Shown here in pieces: positions 11,920 through 24,564 of a DNA stretch of 64,000 bases. The notes below the pieces were generated by a model. That model had not been told where the DNA came from. It saw only the letters and a list, made by a program, of their open reading frames with translations, and ran no database searches. The position numbers were made by a program, and so were the translations under genes. How positions within the stretch are numbered: the first letter of the stretch is position 1; each line of letters starts with the position of its first letter. The DNA comes from Sinotaia quadrata (taxonomy: Eukaryota > Mollusca > Gastropoda > Architaenioglossa > Viviparidae), in assembly GCA_028829895.1 (NCBI GenBank), contig CM054183.1, positions 16,293,975 to 16,357,974 of the forward strand. The letters run 5' to 3'.

Positions 11920-12235
11920 TGCCAGTGATCTCATCACTGTCTTTACAGTGTTCCTGTGACCGGCTTTACAATTATCAAAGTATTACCAATGACCAAGTAA
12001 CAGTTTTACAGTGATCCTGTAAAAGTGTTCCTGTGACCGGCTTTACAATTATCAAAGTATTACCAGTGACCAAGTAACAGTTTTACAGTGATCTTGTAAA
12101 AGTGTTCTCAGTGTTCCTGTGACCGGCTCTACAATTATCAAAGTTTTACCAGTGACCAAGTAACAGTTTTACAGTGATCTTGTAAAAGTGTTCTCAGTGA
12201 ACAAGTAACAGTTTTACAGTGATCTTGTACTTTAA
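11920..12235. repeat. About 95-bp complex tandem repeat, three to four copies
   Basis: The unit includes cctgtgaccggctttacaat, accagtgaccaagtaacagt and tttacagtgatcttgtaaaa. Confidence 0.8.
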
Positions 12236-12328
12236 AATTCTAAACAACCCCCTTTCAAGTTGTCTGTTAAAGTTGATTGGAGTTTGTACTTAATTAATTA
12301 AAAGAAGGTCGATACAATTGTTGTGAAA

Positions 12329-12454
12329 AAAAGTCAGAACAAATTTGTGTTCTGAATCCAAAGTCGGAAAAAGTCAGAACAAATTTGTGTTCTGAATCCA
12401 GAGTCGGAAAAAGTCAGAACAAATTTGTGTTCTGAATCCAGAGTCGGAAAAAGG
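12329..12454. repeat. 40-bp repeat, three copies, with internal palindrome
   Basis: aagtcagaacaaatttgtgt + tctgaatccagagtcggaaa; CAGAAC...GTTCTG inside each unit is self-complementary. Confidence 0.9.
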
Positions 12455-13257
12455 TAGTCGTAGTGTAGGTTATTCAGTGGAAGTTTGCTAGTGATTTCGA
12501 ATGTGGGCTGCAAGGTTAGCGTTAAAATCTGAGCCATCATGACGTCATAGATATTAGCCACTATGACTCCATATACATTATGATAGCGTCAACTGCACGT
12601 TATTTAAATGAACAGACTTTTCAGCTTAACAACCAAAGATAGAATTAACGCATGTAAGTATACATGTGGCTCTGTCAGTGAGAGAGCTGGGGAGGAGCAC
12701 ATTACTGCTTCAATACTTTCAACATTTCTACAGGAAGGGGCGACTACCGAGTAGTTTCCGGACTTCATAAGCTCCTTCCGGTTTGCGAAATCACGCCGAC
12801 ACAGAAAGCTCAGATTTTTCTGTGTACGTTAGAAGATAGTGGCCCCTTCTTTAGTTAAGGTTTCAATTTGCCTAAACATACGCTTCCTTGTCTGGCTTGG
12901 GAACAGTGTTCTGCGTGTGTATTTATGTTTGTGTTTTATGTGTGTATTTGTGTGATGCATGCGTGTGTGACTTTTAAAAATTTTAATAACTAAACGAAAA
13001 CTAACTAATGTTCTTAAAGAGGTGGAAGTAATTTTCATAAGCATTGGGCTGCCACACACATAAGCAGAAGCACTAATTTTTTAAAGGAAGCTGGAGAAAA
13101 TTAATGTGAATAATCAGTGATAATACTAAAATGGATTCAGTACCGAAACAAGTGAGAAGTTTCACATTTGAAATTTTATAAACCAAGCAGCCATACATAC
13201 GGTGCTAGTGAACCGTAACATTATTATGCGTCTTTTTAAGCTAGACTATCTGTTTCT

Positions 13258-13376
13258 CGGACTATCTATCTATCTCTTTGTCTGACTATCTATCTATCTA
13301 ATTGTCTATGTATATCCATCATTCGTCTATTTATCTATTTATCTATCTATCTATCTATTTATTTATCTATCTATAT
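13258..13376. repeat. (TATC)n microsatellite
   Basis: Interrupted TATC/TATT runs. The stretch 12455-13257 is unique AT-rich intron with no recognised gene. Confidence 0.8.
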
Positions 13377-13509
13377 TGTTAGTTGAAGAGGCGTAACTCT
13401 AGTTGATAACGCCCGTGACAAATAAAAAAATTGGTGCCTCTTGAAAAGTATTTCTTAAAAATCAGTCTGAATTTTTATATTGGTACTCGGTTATTCGTAT
13501 AATGCCGAT

Positions 13510-14030
13510 TACAAACTAAAATAAACCACACTTTTTGTTTAAGAAATTACACTTATATTGTTGCTACAAACTAAAATAAACTACACTTTTTGTTTAAGAA
13601 ATTACACTGATATTGTTGCTACAAACTAAAATAAACTACACTTTTTGTTTAAGAAATTACACTGATATTGTTGCTACAAACTAAAATAAACTACACTTTT
13701 TGTTTAAGAAATTACACTTATATTGTTGCTACAAACTAAAATAAACTACACTTTTTGTTTAAGAAATTACACTTATATTGTTGCTACAAACTAAAATAAA
13801 CTACACTTTTTGTTTAAGAAATTACACTTATATTGTTGCTACAAACTAAAATAAACTACACTTTTTGTTTAAGAAATTACACTTATATTGTTGCTACAAA
13901 CTAAAATAAACTACACTTTTTGTTTAAGAAATTACACTTATATTGTAGAAATTACACTTATATTGTTGCTACAAACTAAAATAAACTACACTTTTTGTTT
14001 AAGAAATTACACTGATATTGTTGCTACAAA
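13510..14030. repeat. 55-bp minisatellite, about nine copies
   Basis: ttgctacaaactaaaataaa + ctacactttttgtttaagaa + attacacttatattg. Units vary mainly at cactTata/cactGata; one shortened unit is at 13935-13965. Confidence 0.93.
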
Positions 14031-14105
14031 GCGCCAGTACGACAGCGATAAATACTTCACGGGACTGGGATTTTTGCATTTTTTAACCATAAAATGGCAT
14101 CCCTC

Positions 14106-14165
14106 AAATTTTGGCGCCCAGGGTACGTGCCCCACCTGCCTCACTCTCGGTATGCCAATGGCTCG
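14106..14165. mobile_element. Fragment resembling the GCGCCC-type MITE end
   Basis: The sequence ttttggcgcccagggtacgt followed by a C-rich stretch and ggtatgccaatggc resembles the right half of the 1550-1735 element (ttttggcgcccctgtacct). It lies between two large tandem arrays. The match is short. Confidence 0.35.
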
Positions 14166-14184
14166 TTGTCGGTTTCATCGCAGT

Positions 14185-14905
14185 ACTAAAATAATGTATG
14201 ATTACTTGTCTTAAAATCAGTCCTTTCATTTCACCTTTGTCGAAGTACTAAAATAATGTATGATTACTTGTCTTAAAATCAGTCCTTTCACCTTTGTCGC
14301 AGTACTAAATAATGTATGATTACTTGTCTTAAAATCAGTCCTTTCCTTTGTCGCAGTACTAAAATAATGTATGATTACTTGTCTTAAAATCAGTCATTTC
14401 ACCTTTGTCGCAGTACTAAAATAATGTTTGATTACTTGTCTTAAAATCAGTCCTTTCATTTCACCTTTGTCGCAGTACTAAAATAATGTTTGATTACTTG
14501 TCTTAAAATCAGTCCTTTCATTTCACCTTTGTCGCAGTACTAAAATAATGTTTGATTACTTGTCTTAAAATCAGTCCTTTCATTTCACCTTTGTCGCAGT
14601 ACTAAAATAATGTTTGATTACTTGTCTTAAAATCAGTCCTTTCATTTCACCTTTGTCGCAGTACTAAAATAATGTTTGATTACTTGTCTTAAAATCAGTC
14701 CTTTCATTTCACCTTTGTCGCAGTACTAAAATAATGTTTGATTACTTGTCTTAAAATCAGTCCTTTCATTTCACCTTTGTCGCAGTACTAAAATAATGTT
14801 TGATTACTTGTCTTAAAATCAGTCCTTTCATTTCACCTTTGTCGCAGTACTAAAATAATGTTTGATTACTTGTCTTAAAATCAGTCCTTTCATTTCACCT
14901 TTGTC
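14185..14905. repeat. 62-bp minisatellite, about 12 copies
   Basis: cgcagtactaaaataatgtt + tgattacttgtcttaaaatc + agtcctttcatttcaccttt. The left units carry a (tgtAtgat) variant and lack part of the tail; the right eight are nearly identical. No gene in 14906-15890. Confidence 0.94.
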
Positions 14906-15898
14906 ACACGATAATGCGCTCTACAAATAAATTAATAAATATCGAAAAACTCAACATAGCTTTGCAATAACCGAAACACGAAGCTATTTGGAATAGATGA
15001 CAACATTTTCGTACAGAATAAACAGATAAAATCCTGAATTTGATTATTTTAAAAATAAAAAAAACCTACACAACTGAGTGTACAAAGTTATCGTACACTA
15101 TATAACGCTGGATATTGCAAACTGCATCGAGAGTCCGTTGTAGTGACGTCATTTTTGTTTGAAGACTAAGGAACTTTGTACCGCATCTCGTGTTTCCGGT
15201 TGATAGCAGTGTCATTAGTAATTGGACTCTTGTCAGCAGGATACAGACTACAGTACATTCGGTGTCACTTCTGCGCCTCAAGATCGTGCACCGGAAGTTC
15301 ATACTTGAAGTTGTTCTCGCCATGTTGAAAGAAATTTGACAGGGTCTTGACTTGCTTCGGTATCTTTTGTTTACGCAGTGAACTAGTCGGATTTTATTTT
15401 ATTTTAGTATAGAAGTTGAAGTAGATTTAGAAGAAGTACCAGTAGAAGTAGTTGTAGTGTTTTGCATTCTTCTTCTTTGCGAAGAGATGTAATATTACTA
15501 TTTAAATTGGAAATAATACATATTTGGGTCATAGTTATTATGATCATATTTTAAAAGTATTAGTTCTACACTCTGCACCAATAAACAGGTAATATGAAAA
15601 CCATCCAGGCTTTTAAAAAGGTAGAAAAGTGTTTTTAAAATATTTACCCCTTAGAGTAAATAAACTTTAGATCTGCAGTATAACACACTTGATTATTATA
15701 AACACCTTGAAGTATAACACACTTGAATATTACTAACACCTTTGCCATTGATTTTTTTAAAAGATGACGACACTGTGCAAGATACATAAATAGATAAAGA
15801 TGCTATCACCCAACTATAGACGTAAACAGTTCAGAATAATATCCCAATGATAGACAAATACACCATGTATGGTCTCCTCCATCTTGCCATAGACATCA

Positions 15899-16515
15899 GT
15901 ACACGGTGATGGCTCTCCTTACATCATTGCATTGTGATGGCTCTCCTTACATCAGTGCATTGTGATGGCTCTCCTTACATCAGTGCATTGTGATGGCTCT
16001 CCTTACATCAGTGCATTGTGATGGCTCTCCTTACATCAGTGCATTGTGATGGCTCTCCTTACAAGTGAGCCTGTCACCTTAATATAGATATAAGTACATT
16101 ACGATGCTACAAACAGGCATAGACAATGAGCTATCACCTTAATATAGATATAATTACATTTCGATGCCACAATCAGGCATAGACAATGAGCTGTCAACTT
16201 AATATAAAGTACATTACGATGCTACAAACAGGCATAGACAATGAGCTTTCACCTTAATATAGATATAAGCACATTACGATGCCACAAACAGGCATAGACA
16301 ATGAGCTGTCACCTTAATATAGATATAAGTACATTACGATGCCACAATGAGCTGTCACCTTAATATAGATATAAGTAGATGACAATGGCGACGCCTTGTC
16401 ACAGACTCGAACAGATTACATTCCAATAGACTCGAATAGATTTAACTCCCTTAGGCTCAAATAGATTATACTCCCATAGACTAAATCGATTACACTCCCA
16501 TAGACTCGAATAGAT
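15899..16515. repeat. Three adjoining minisatellites (28, 60 and about 27 bp)
   Basis: 15899-16062: gtgatggctctccttacatc (28-bp unit, six copies). 16062-16378: ccttaatatagatataagta with acaggcatagacaatgagct (about 60 bp, five copies). 16400-16515: cagactcgaatagattacac (about 27 bp, four to five copies). Each abuts the next with no unique spacer. Confidence 0.88.
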
Positions 16516-17034
16516 ATTGATACTGACACACTGACATACACATATATAGGCCAAGATGCCCTCACTGTCTTAGAAAAAAGATCTATTCACCTTAACATAG
16601 ACAGATATACATTAACAATAGTGCATTTCTTCAGGTCAGATATGAGTTTAGAATTTTTCTTAAATAACTGCTAGAATGTTAGTGCCAGATACAACGAATA
16701 ATTCTGGAATCTAAGCTTCGGGATCTCTTTGGTAGAGTTCCACAAATTAACCTTCCTGTCGTCCTGTAAAATGGCGATCTAGAGCCAGACCTGCTTGGCA
16801 AACAATTAGCGTCAAGAGCCTTTCTTGTATGTAGTGTTTGTCGGTGTGCACTCGTTACGCTGGCTGACGGTTTGCACCGCTGGTTATTTAGACACCATTG
16901 GAAACTAATTTATTACTTTCAGGCCTTTTTATTAGGACATTTTGAAATTAAATGTAATACATTTTCTGTTTTAATTATTATGACACTATTTAAAACGAGT
17001 GCACTTTCTGTTATGATTTTTAGGACAATATATG

Positions 17035-17510
17035 AAGCTATTGTATATTCTGGTCTTCATTATTAAGACAACATTTGAATACTAATGTACAGTCTGATCC
17101 TCATTATTAAGACAACATTTGAATACTAATGTACAATCTGGTCTTCATTATTAAGACAACATTTGAATACTAATGTACAGTCTGGTCTTCATTATTAAGA
17201 CAACATTTGAATACTAATGTACAGTCTGGTCTTCATTATTAAGATAACAATTGAATACTAATGTACAGTCTGGTCTTCATTATTAAGACAACAATTGAAT
17301 ACTAATGTACAGTCTATCTTCATTATTAAGACAACATTTGAATACTAATGTACAGTCTGGTCCTCATTATTAAGACAATATTTGAATACTAATGTACAAT
17401 CTGGTCTTCATTATTAAGACAACATTTGAATACTAATGTACAGTCTGGTCTTCATTATTAAGACAACATTTCAATACTAATGTACAGTCTGGTCTTAATT
17501 ATTAGGATAT
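17035..17510. repeat. 44-bp minisatellite, about 11 copies
   Basis: tctggtcttcattattaaga + caacatttgaatactaatgt + acag. Degenerate related sequence extends to about 17690 and back to 16915. Confidence 0.92.
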
Positions 17511-17699
17511 TTGAGACCAATATACAATCTTACATTCAACCACTTTTCGAAGAAATTATTTTTTTACTTTAATTAATAAGACAACGTGTGACATTAATTT
17601 AAAGTATTTTCTTGCTTTAATTATTTAAACAACATTTGAAAATAATGTACAATGTTGCAAAGTAATGCATTTTCTTGCTTTAATTCTTAAGACATTATT

Positions 17700-20560
17700 C
17701 AGTGCGCTCTCTCTCTCTCTTGCTCTCTCTTTAGATATGAGTGTGTATGTTCTTTTGTCTGTACGCAGAATGTTCTAAAGCATTATTTCATAGCTGTAAC
17801 TAATACGTACACATTTACATCCTTACTTCCAGGGACCGGATTAGCCATTAAGCACACAAAGCACGGGCTTAGGGTTGGCTTACCAGCCCATCAGGGTCAC
17901 CAGAAAAAAATTGAAGTAATTGTTGATAGTAAAATTGAATGAATTGTATATAACCATTTTTTTCTATTAAGAAAAATGGGGGGGGGGTGGAGGACGCACC
18001 ATAATATTTATTAAGTACTTATGACCCAGGAAGGCATAAATACACTGACCCTAACAAGCACACGTACGCACACACATAAATGAATACATATACATCACAA
18101 TATTAGACATGATTGTTTAAAACATACATCAATACATCAGTCGAATACATCTCTTGTAATTGCTCGTCCAAAATGAAATAATTGTAGTTTGCCTAAAGCG
18201 TCTTAAAAGCATACACTATTTCGAAAAGTGAATTTTACTGCCATGCGTTTCATCAGTAATTATGGTGATTATTTCAGTAAGGGTCAGTCATGGTACGGTG
18301 ATTGTGCAAACAGGCCAAAGACATTTAGGCTTGACTATTTTTGTCGCAGCGGTGAGCTCATAATGTTATTCTAATAACCTTTCGGTCAAGTAACACAATA
18401 CACCATACTATTAAACCGTACCAATGCAAGCACATGTTGTAAAATGTAAATGATATTATAATATGTAAATTTCAAATGTCATTCGCCCTCTGAACCCAAA
18501 CTAAAAGAAATGCTCATTGTAATCAGAAGGAAAATTATTAACAGCACTTGAGTCCCGCCAAGGTTGGAGGGAAACTTTTAAACCGCTGCCCATGTGCTGG
18601 CGTTCAACCAATCAGAATTCGTGCTGGCCCACTGTCGCCGGGCTTATTAATTGCCATTTGCTTCCTCGTAGAACCAGTGACAGCCGAAGCAGACTGCCAG
18701 AAGGCGAAGCGAGCAACATGATAGTTGTCTCCCCTAGGTCTACCAGCGCCGTGGCGGCCAGTAACTTTCTAACTTCGCACGCGTGCATTTTGGTCTTCGG
18801 GACGTCATGGTAGATATGAAACCGCTTGTGGTGTCAGTTTTGTTAAGGCGGGTTATTGGACGCTTTCCATTGCGTGATCTTGAATGACTGTGATGGTGCT
18901 CAGAAGTAGGAAAACTTGTGAGTCTCGTGGTTCGTGGCATCCGACTTTTGGAATTTCCATGGAAGAGAGATATGTCGTGCTCTTTTTCTTGTCCCCGACT
19001 CCTCGGGTAAATGGTTTCGACTTCTTCTGCTATTTATGGTGGTGCTTTTGTGTTCCTTGCTGCTTGTCTTGTTCCAGAGCATATTTGCTTTTATATATTT
19101 ATTGCTTTTATGTATGTGTGTGTGAGTGATTGTGTGTGTTTATGGCTTGCTTGATTCTAGAACATAATCGCTGATATGCGCCATTTGTGGACTCAGAGAA
19201 TGAGTGAATGAATGAATGCGCGTGTGTTGGTATGTATAAGCCTTGTTCGTGTTCAATTTTAAAAGTCACGTGGCTAACAATTTTGAATCATTTTGAATCA
19301 TTAGACGTTGTGTGCAGTCGCGGTTTAGCTTTGAATTGTTCTTTTAAATATCAGTCATTTAAAACTAATATCAAAAAAACAAAACCTAGATATGTACGTG
19401 AAATATTTAAATGCGTCATTGATTATAATGTCGAGCGGTTTTCCCCAAAGTGGTCAGTCTATTTCAGGTCAAGCTAGCCCTAGGGTTACTGGCGAGCAGT
19501 TTTCTGTTTCACAACTAAAAATGTCTAGCAATGTTCGCGTTTTCTCTTTATTAAATTCACTAAGAAAAGAAGGAACTCTTTGTAGTTTTAATTCCTTCCA
19601 AGTTCATACTGGCTCGCGGACAGCTGTTCTGTGCCTTTCATGCAACTTCATACTTTTTTTTTTTCTCTCGACTTCCACCGCGCCCAAACTAAGGCGCTCT
19701 CCCAGTGCTGCAAGGAATGTAGGCGCCTGCAGAAAAGATCGGTAGCAACAAGACCAGAATCTTTCGTATCTCGCAGATGTCTGTTATTGCCCCTACAGTT
19801 CCTGGGTCTGACTCCTCGCCCTCCCTCCATATTGATAGTGGGGAACATGCCGCTATAAATAGGACGTGAACTGGAGCCTGGGAATTAGGTCAGAAAGGCA
19901 GAATGGACAGTTTCTAGTTAATGCCAGCAGTTCATTATATTGGTTAATGTTAGTTGGTCTTCAGTTTTTATAAGTTTAAGGTACTTTGAAGGGTACTTTC
20001 ATTTTCCTTTCACTTAGCCTAATTCGCCTGACCCTGATTGTTGCTGAAATGCTTCCCGCTTGGGTTTGTATTCAGATTTTCGGTTTCAAATGCTACACTC
20101 ATTTATTGATTCTGTTGTCGTTTTTGAAACTGTTAGTAAAGTGAAGATAAACGTGTTCACAAACAAAGTACTGCTGAGCGTTAGCTGTTATATGGCTTCC
20201 TGCCCGCGGGAATGTTCTTGAAAATGCGGGAATTACAGTCGTCAGGAGAGGACAATTCTTCACAGCAGTTAAGTAACAGAGCGGTGCCACCTTATTCTTT
20301 ATCTGGTAACAACTAGAATTACATTTCACTTGTGAAGGGGGCAAGAAGTTGTTTGTTTTTCAGAACATGTGCATTGTATCTTCTTGCAAAGTGAGAAAAC
20401 AAAAAGTCTAACAGGAAAACCAAGGAATTAGTATGATTTTTTTTTATATACAGCGTACATTTCGGTTGGAGTATGTCTCCTTTCTTGTCTTCGTTTTATC
20501 CCGAGACCTGAATGGTAATTAATGATTGTATGTACAGTCTGCCTTTCTCTGACGTAATAT
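17700..20560. other. Mostly unique intron sequence with a GC-richer block
   Basis: 18540-18860 and 19480-19860 are visibly more GC-rich than the neighbourhood and contain an ACCAATCAG CCAAT-type motif (about 18606) and a TATAAATA (about 19854). Several short open frames occur on both strands. None resembles a known protein to me, and I saw no splice-site-consistent coding exon. Confidence 0.3.
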
Positions 20561-20569
20561 TATACTATC

Positions 20570-20725
20570 TAGTTTCCATTGTACTATTATTTGATTCGGT
20601 TTCCTTTGACACGTAATATTGTACAATCTAGTTTTCTTTGACGTACTATTATACGTTTGACACGTAATATTGTACAGTCTAGTTTCCTTTCACACGTAAT
20701 ATTGTACAGTCTAGTTTATCGATGT
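20570..20725. repeat. About 32-bp degenerate repeat, four to five copies
   Basis: tttgacacgtaatattgtac + agtctagtttcc. From 21000 to 22240 I see no further gene or array. Confidence 0.7.
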
Positions 20726-20906
20726 TGAAATTTTCACATTTGTAGTTGTATACTTTTAGTTGGAAATGGATTAGTTAATTCTTTGTTGTCCTAGTGGTTT
20801 TGTCTGTTTCATCATTCACTTAGATGACTTTCGTAAACCAGTACTTTTAGTGTTGAGCGAATGCAGATATTTGGCCCACCTCGTCTGGATCCTTTCAGTT
20901 CGAATC

Positions 20907-20995
20907 TTTCGTGTGTCGTCCGCCCTTGTTCAGCCGGGGTTGTAATGTAGATGACGTCATCACAACCTGCATGAATGAGGACGGACACCACGAAA
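20907..20995. repeat. Nested inverted repeat centred on GATGACGTCATC
   Basis: The outer arms tttcgtgtgtcgtcc (20907-20921) and ggacggacaccacgaaa (20979-20995) pair with two extra bases in one arm. The inner arms ggttgt and acaacc flank the perfect palindrome GATGACGTCATC. It could be a MITE relic or a cruciform-forming regulatory site. Confidence 0.55.
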
Positions 20996-21513
20996 ATGCG
21001 ACACAGTGACTCGAGAAAGAGGAGGAAAAATCACAGGGATGCTATAAGATCACTTTATTTAAATACAAAAGCAAATTTCTTGTAGACAACAGGTTTTGGA
21101 TGCCAAGATAACAATCAACTTTCATGAAATTTGTCGATTGATTTCTTTTTTCTCAATTTGTGCTAAACTATTTGATTCGTAATTGTGTTTCGGATGACAA
21201 TGATTTTTTTTCTCTTTTATGTTTCACCAATTTTGATTTGCTAAAGAATGTCTCACTTGCTACTAGCGCACAGAAACATCTTAAAGTAGAGTGCTAACAA
21301 AGGTTGCTAACAGGACCGCGTTTTTTTTTTCTCCTTAAAGTAAAAGGCTAGATTTTAAAACAACAGCAGTGAAAAATAAAAAGCTGCCTTATTTCTTCTA
21401 AATATTAAAAACTACAACCCTGAAATAAAATTAAAGAACAATTTTTATATCTGAAAACCATGAATAATTAGGAGTCTATGTTAATTCTTTTATCTAATGT
21501 TTACAAAAAGCAG

Positions 21514-21529
21514 ACAATGACGTCATTGT
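21514..21529. promoter_or_regulatory. Perfect 16-bp palindrome containing a CRE/ATF site
   Basis: ACAATGACGTCATTGT is a perfect palindrome. Its core TGACGTCA is the full consensus for CREB/ATF bZIP dimers. No gene start is recognisable nearby, so function is open. Confidence 0.4.
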
Positions 21530-22243
21530 TTGAAAGAAGAAGCCGCCTGTTCGAACAAGTATAACAAAACCCAGGTTAGTTATCTCCCCTCTAGCGTCAA
21601 TCTCCAACAGTAAGAGAAACAGAAGTGAACCTCATTTTCCATGCAGCTGAAGCAGAACCGAAAAGGGCTACACCAGAAACGAATAAGCACTCGTGATACA
21701 TTTAACGAACGTTCTCAACGCGAACTTCTAATAATGCCCAGCACACGTACCCGTATTCCAGTGTACGGATCAATGGGTATTCCAATTCGAGGTGCATGCA
21801 GTAAACATTTCAAACGGGGAGAAAAAGAAAAATCTCGGCATTATTTTGTGGCTTAGATTCGGTTAACCCGATTGTGAGTAATAACGTCATAGTTATCCTT
21901 CTCGTAAATTTGGTCACTAAGTTATTTCTCAATTCGTGACGTTTATGCATAAACAAACACGTGTGCTGTACGGATCCTAGAGTGCATCAGGGGATATAAC
22001 TTTGATTACAGAACGCTCTAATTTTCTCCCAAACCGCCTGGTTTTCATCCACCGGCTGGCATCGGTAGGCTCCTGGCACGTCAGGTGTCCAAACCTAAAC
22101 CTCGACACCAGTTATATGGTAGCTCATCCTGATTTAATGTAAATAGAAGGAGGTGGGGATCGGGTGCGCGCAAATTACCCTTAAATCTCACTCTATTTTT
22201 TGTTCTTTTTCTTTCTTTAGCCATAAATATCTCTTTTCTTGTT

Positions 22244-22311
<68 letters not shown>

Positions 22312-22330
22312 TCCCTCTCCCTCTCCCTCT
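22244..22330. repeat. (CT)n microsatellite ending in (CCCTCT)n
   Basis: Uninterrupted CT run then ccctctccctct. From 22331 to 23228 there is unique intron with G-runs at 22960-23000 and 23105-23220. Confidence 0.95.
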
Positions 22331-23236
22331 TGCTGCATCTTCCTTAACAAAATTAGTTTACTTTCCATTAGAGTAATTTAATGACTGGCAAAATGCTGAC
22401 ACTGACAAGCAAAGCTTTTAATAAATCGATTCATTTCTTTATAAGTTATCTTTCTTAGATTGCCCACCCCAAACCCGCCACCAGTTGCAGTTTTCTTTCG
22501 CCGGTCATATTTTATAAAATAATTTATTCAGGACTTTTTGCCGATCACGCAATTAAAATAATTTCTTGTGGACTTTTCCCGATCATACAGTAACATTACT
22601 TATTTAGGAATTTGCCGATCACTAAGAATATAATAATTAGTTGTTTTCTCTTTAACCATCGTATTTAATTGTATTATTAATGATTTTAACAACAAAATAA
22701 CGGATTCCCCCACCCCCACAACCTCCCATCTTATTTTCGCCTGTTTTTCTCTACTTAAGCCGTAACTAAACTCCCCATACTTTTAACCTTTGACCTCTAT
22801 CATGTGCCTTGATGCTTTTCAAAGCCCAAATCTGCCGTTTCTGGAGTAATAAGTCGATAAATTTGACTGGACGCCCCGCTACTTCTGCAGTAAACATCAT
22901 GGTTGTCGCTCTAGAATTCAGTATTGTCGGATAGCACCGGAGTTGGGGACTTTGGGGGATGGTTGTTTTTTGTTTGGGGGGGGTTCTTGGGGGTGGGATG
23001 AGTCGGTTGGGAGGCCAGGGATTTTGTTTGTTTTTAAAGAAATGTCTTAAATACCAAAATTATTATTTATGGAGCAATTATATTTTCTATATTCTCTATT
23101 TTTCCTTTTTTTGGCGGGGGTGGGGTGTGTGGGGACTCACAACAATAAAATTCTTGCGTTCATCACTTCAACACTTTCATTCGTTAAATTTTGGATTTCT
23201 GGCGAGGGGTGGGGGGTGGGGCTTATAAGTCTAGAA

Positions 23237-24564
23237 CAGGGGTGCACAAACTTTTTAGGCCAGAGGGCCACATTTCCAATTGATAGTGCATGGAGGGCCG
23301 CAAGTCAGATTGCACATGGATGACAACAGAAATAATGAAATACATTCGTTTTTGCCTTATTAACCTAGATTTAGTCTTTATTAGTGAGAAGGGTGAGCCT
23401 GAATGTTGTTAACAACTTTATCAATATTTGGTTAGAGTTTTGTAGTCGCCAGCCTCAAAATCGAACAGAGATTGTTGTCGTCAAATTCGATCTCAGCTTG
23501 TTCTTGTTCATGTTCATTACTGAAAACGTTTGTTCACACAAGTATGTGCTGCCGAATTCTGACAACAACTTGCAAGCCAAGTCCTTGACATTTCTGTTTG
23601 TGCTCGAGCTGAGACTTCCATAAAATGTTAAAATGTTGTTCTGCTGAAATGATGACTTCAGTTCAGGTGAACATTGAAGATCAATGACCATCAGTAAAAG
23701 GCCCTGATGATTTGGCAACAATATGTGCTACTTTGCAACTTGCATGAGCAAAATACTTGTTTTCTTCAGATTTTTTGTGAAGAAATGTTGCTGTGCTGAC
23801 AGACCTTTTAAAAGTTGCTCAATTTTGTTGTTTCTCCAGTGCCTTTTAAGTCATCAAAAGTCGCAGCTGCTTTGTTTTGTAATGCCACTTGCAGTTGAAG
23901 TCCTTCATCACAGTAACAGACTCACAACAAATTAAGCACATAGCTGCTCCATTAAAATGCCGCATAAAGTATTTAGCCTCCACTCTTCTTTAAACTGATG
24001 ATTTTCGTCTTCAATTTTACGCTTCTTATGTGCAGGTTTCTGACATATTAACAAAGGGCAGTAGTTTAAAAACAACTTCACTCCGAAACAGTGTAATTCA
24101 TTCATTCCAACCAGACATCCACAGCCACATATTCACACACACACTGACTGCACCATCCTTCCCCCCCCCCCCCAGTGTCACCTCACCCCATCCCCAGACT
24201 GAACTTTAGCTGGCTGCCTACCGAGGGGTTTAGATATAGACCTCTTTCTAATGCTATTTGATGTCGCCATACATCAAAGATGTGCAGATACTACTATTTC
24301 AACAGTACACCTTTGATCAGCTGAACTGAACAAGTGCCCAATACACAGCCTCTCACCTCAATACCGCATCCAGCGTTTGTTTTCAACACAGCACAAGATG
24401 CTTCCACGGGAAAGCAAACCACTGTTCTACTCCCTTGTTCAGATTAATGTTAAAAGCTCCTTGCCTGTTACAAATAATGGTAACATCCTAAAGTCTTCTG
24501 GGGGCCGCACAGGACCCTGTCGGGGGCCGCATGCGGCCCGCGGGCCGCGGTTTGTGCACCCCTG
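23237..24564 (-). mobile_element. hAT-superfamily DNA transposon, internally deleted, with intact ends and 8-bp TSD
   Basis: The left end is CAGGGGTGCACAAAC and the right end is GTTTGTGCACCCCTG, perfect inverted repeats for at least 15 bp. The flanks are GTCTAGAA at 23229-23236 and again at 24565-24572, a perfect 8-bp target duplication as hAT elements make. Inside, on the minus strand, is a broken N-terminal region with a CLIC..C zinc-finger-like segment and a SGPFTDG motif (about 23740-24000), joined to the C-terminal dimerisation domain (23383-23735). The middle of the transposase is missing, so it is not autonomous. The terminal sequence recalls Charlie-type hATs. It lies within the 32.7 kb MMP intron. 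Confidence 0.93.
23455..23721 (-). pseudogene. hAT transposase C-terminal dimerisation domain (relic)
   Basis: This open stretch encodes LLSEFGSTYLCEQTFSVMN followed by NKNKLRSNL, the signature of the hAT C-terminal domain in the DUF4371-like transposases related to GTF2IRD2 and EPM2AIP1. IDLQCSPELKSSF upstream also fits. The frame is broken on both sides by stops and the catalytic middle is absent, so it is a relic inside the element at 23237-24564. Confidence 0.88.

Noticed and set aside
13510..14905. CRISPR-like regular direct repeats
   Set aside because: Units are contiguous tandem repeats without unique spacers, in an animal intron; there are no cas genes.
19850..19900. TATAAATA as an internal MMP promoter
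   Set aside because: Only a single motif; no start site, first exon or other support could be recognised.
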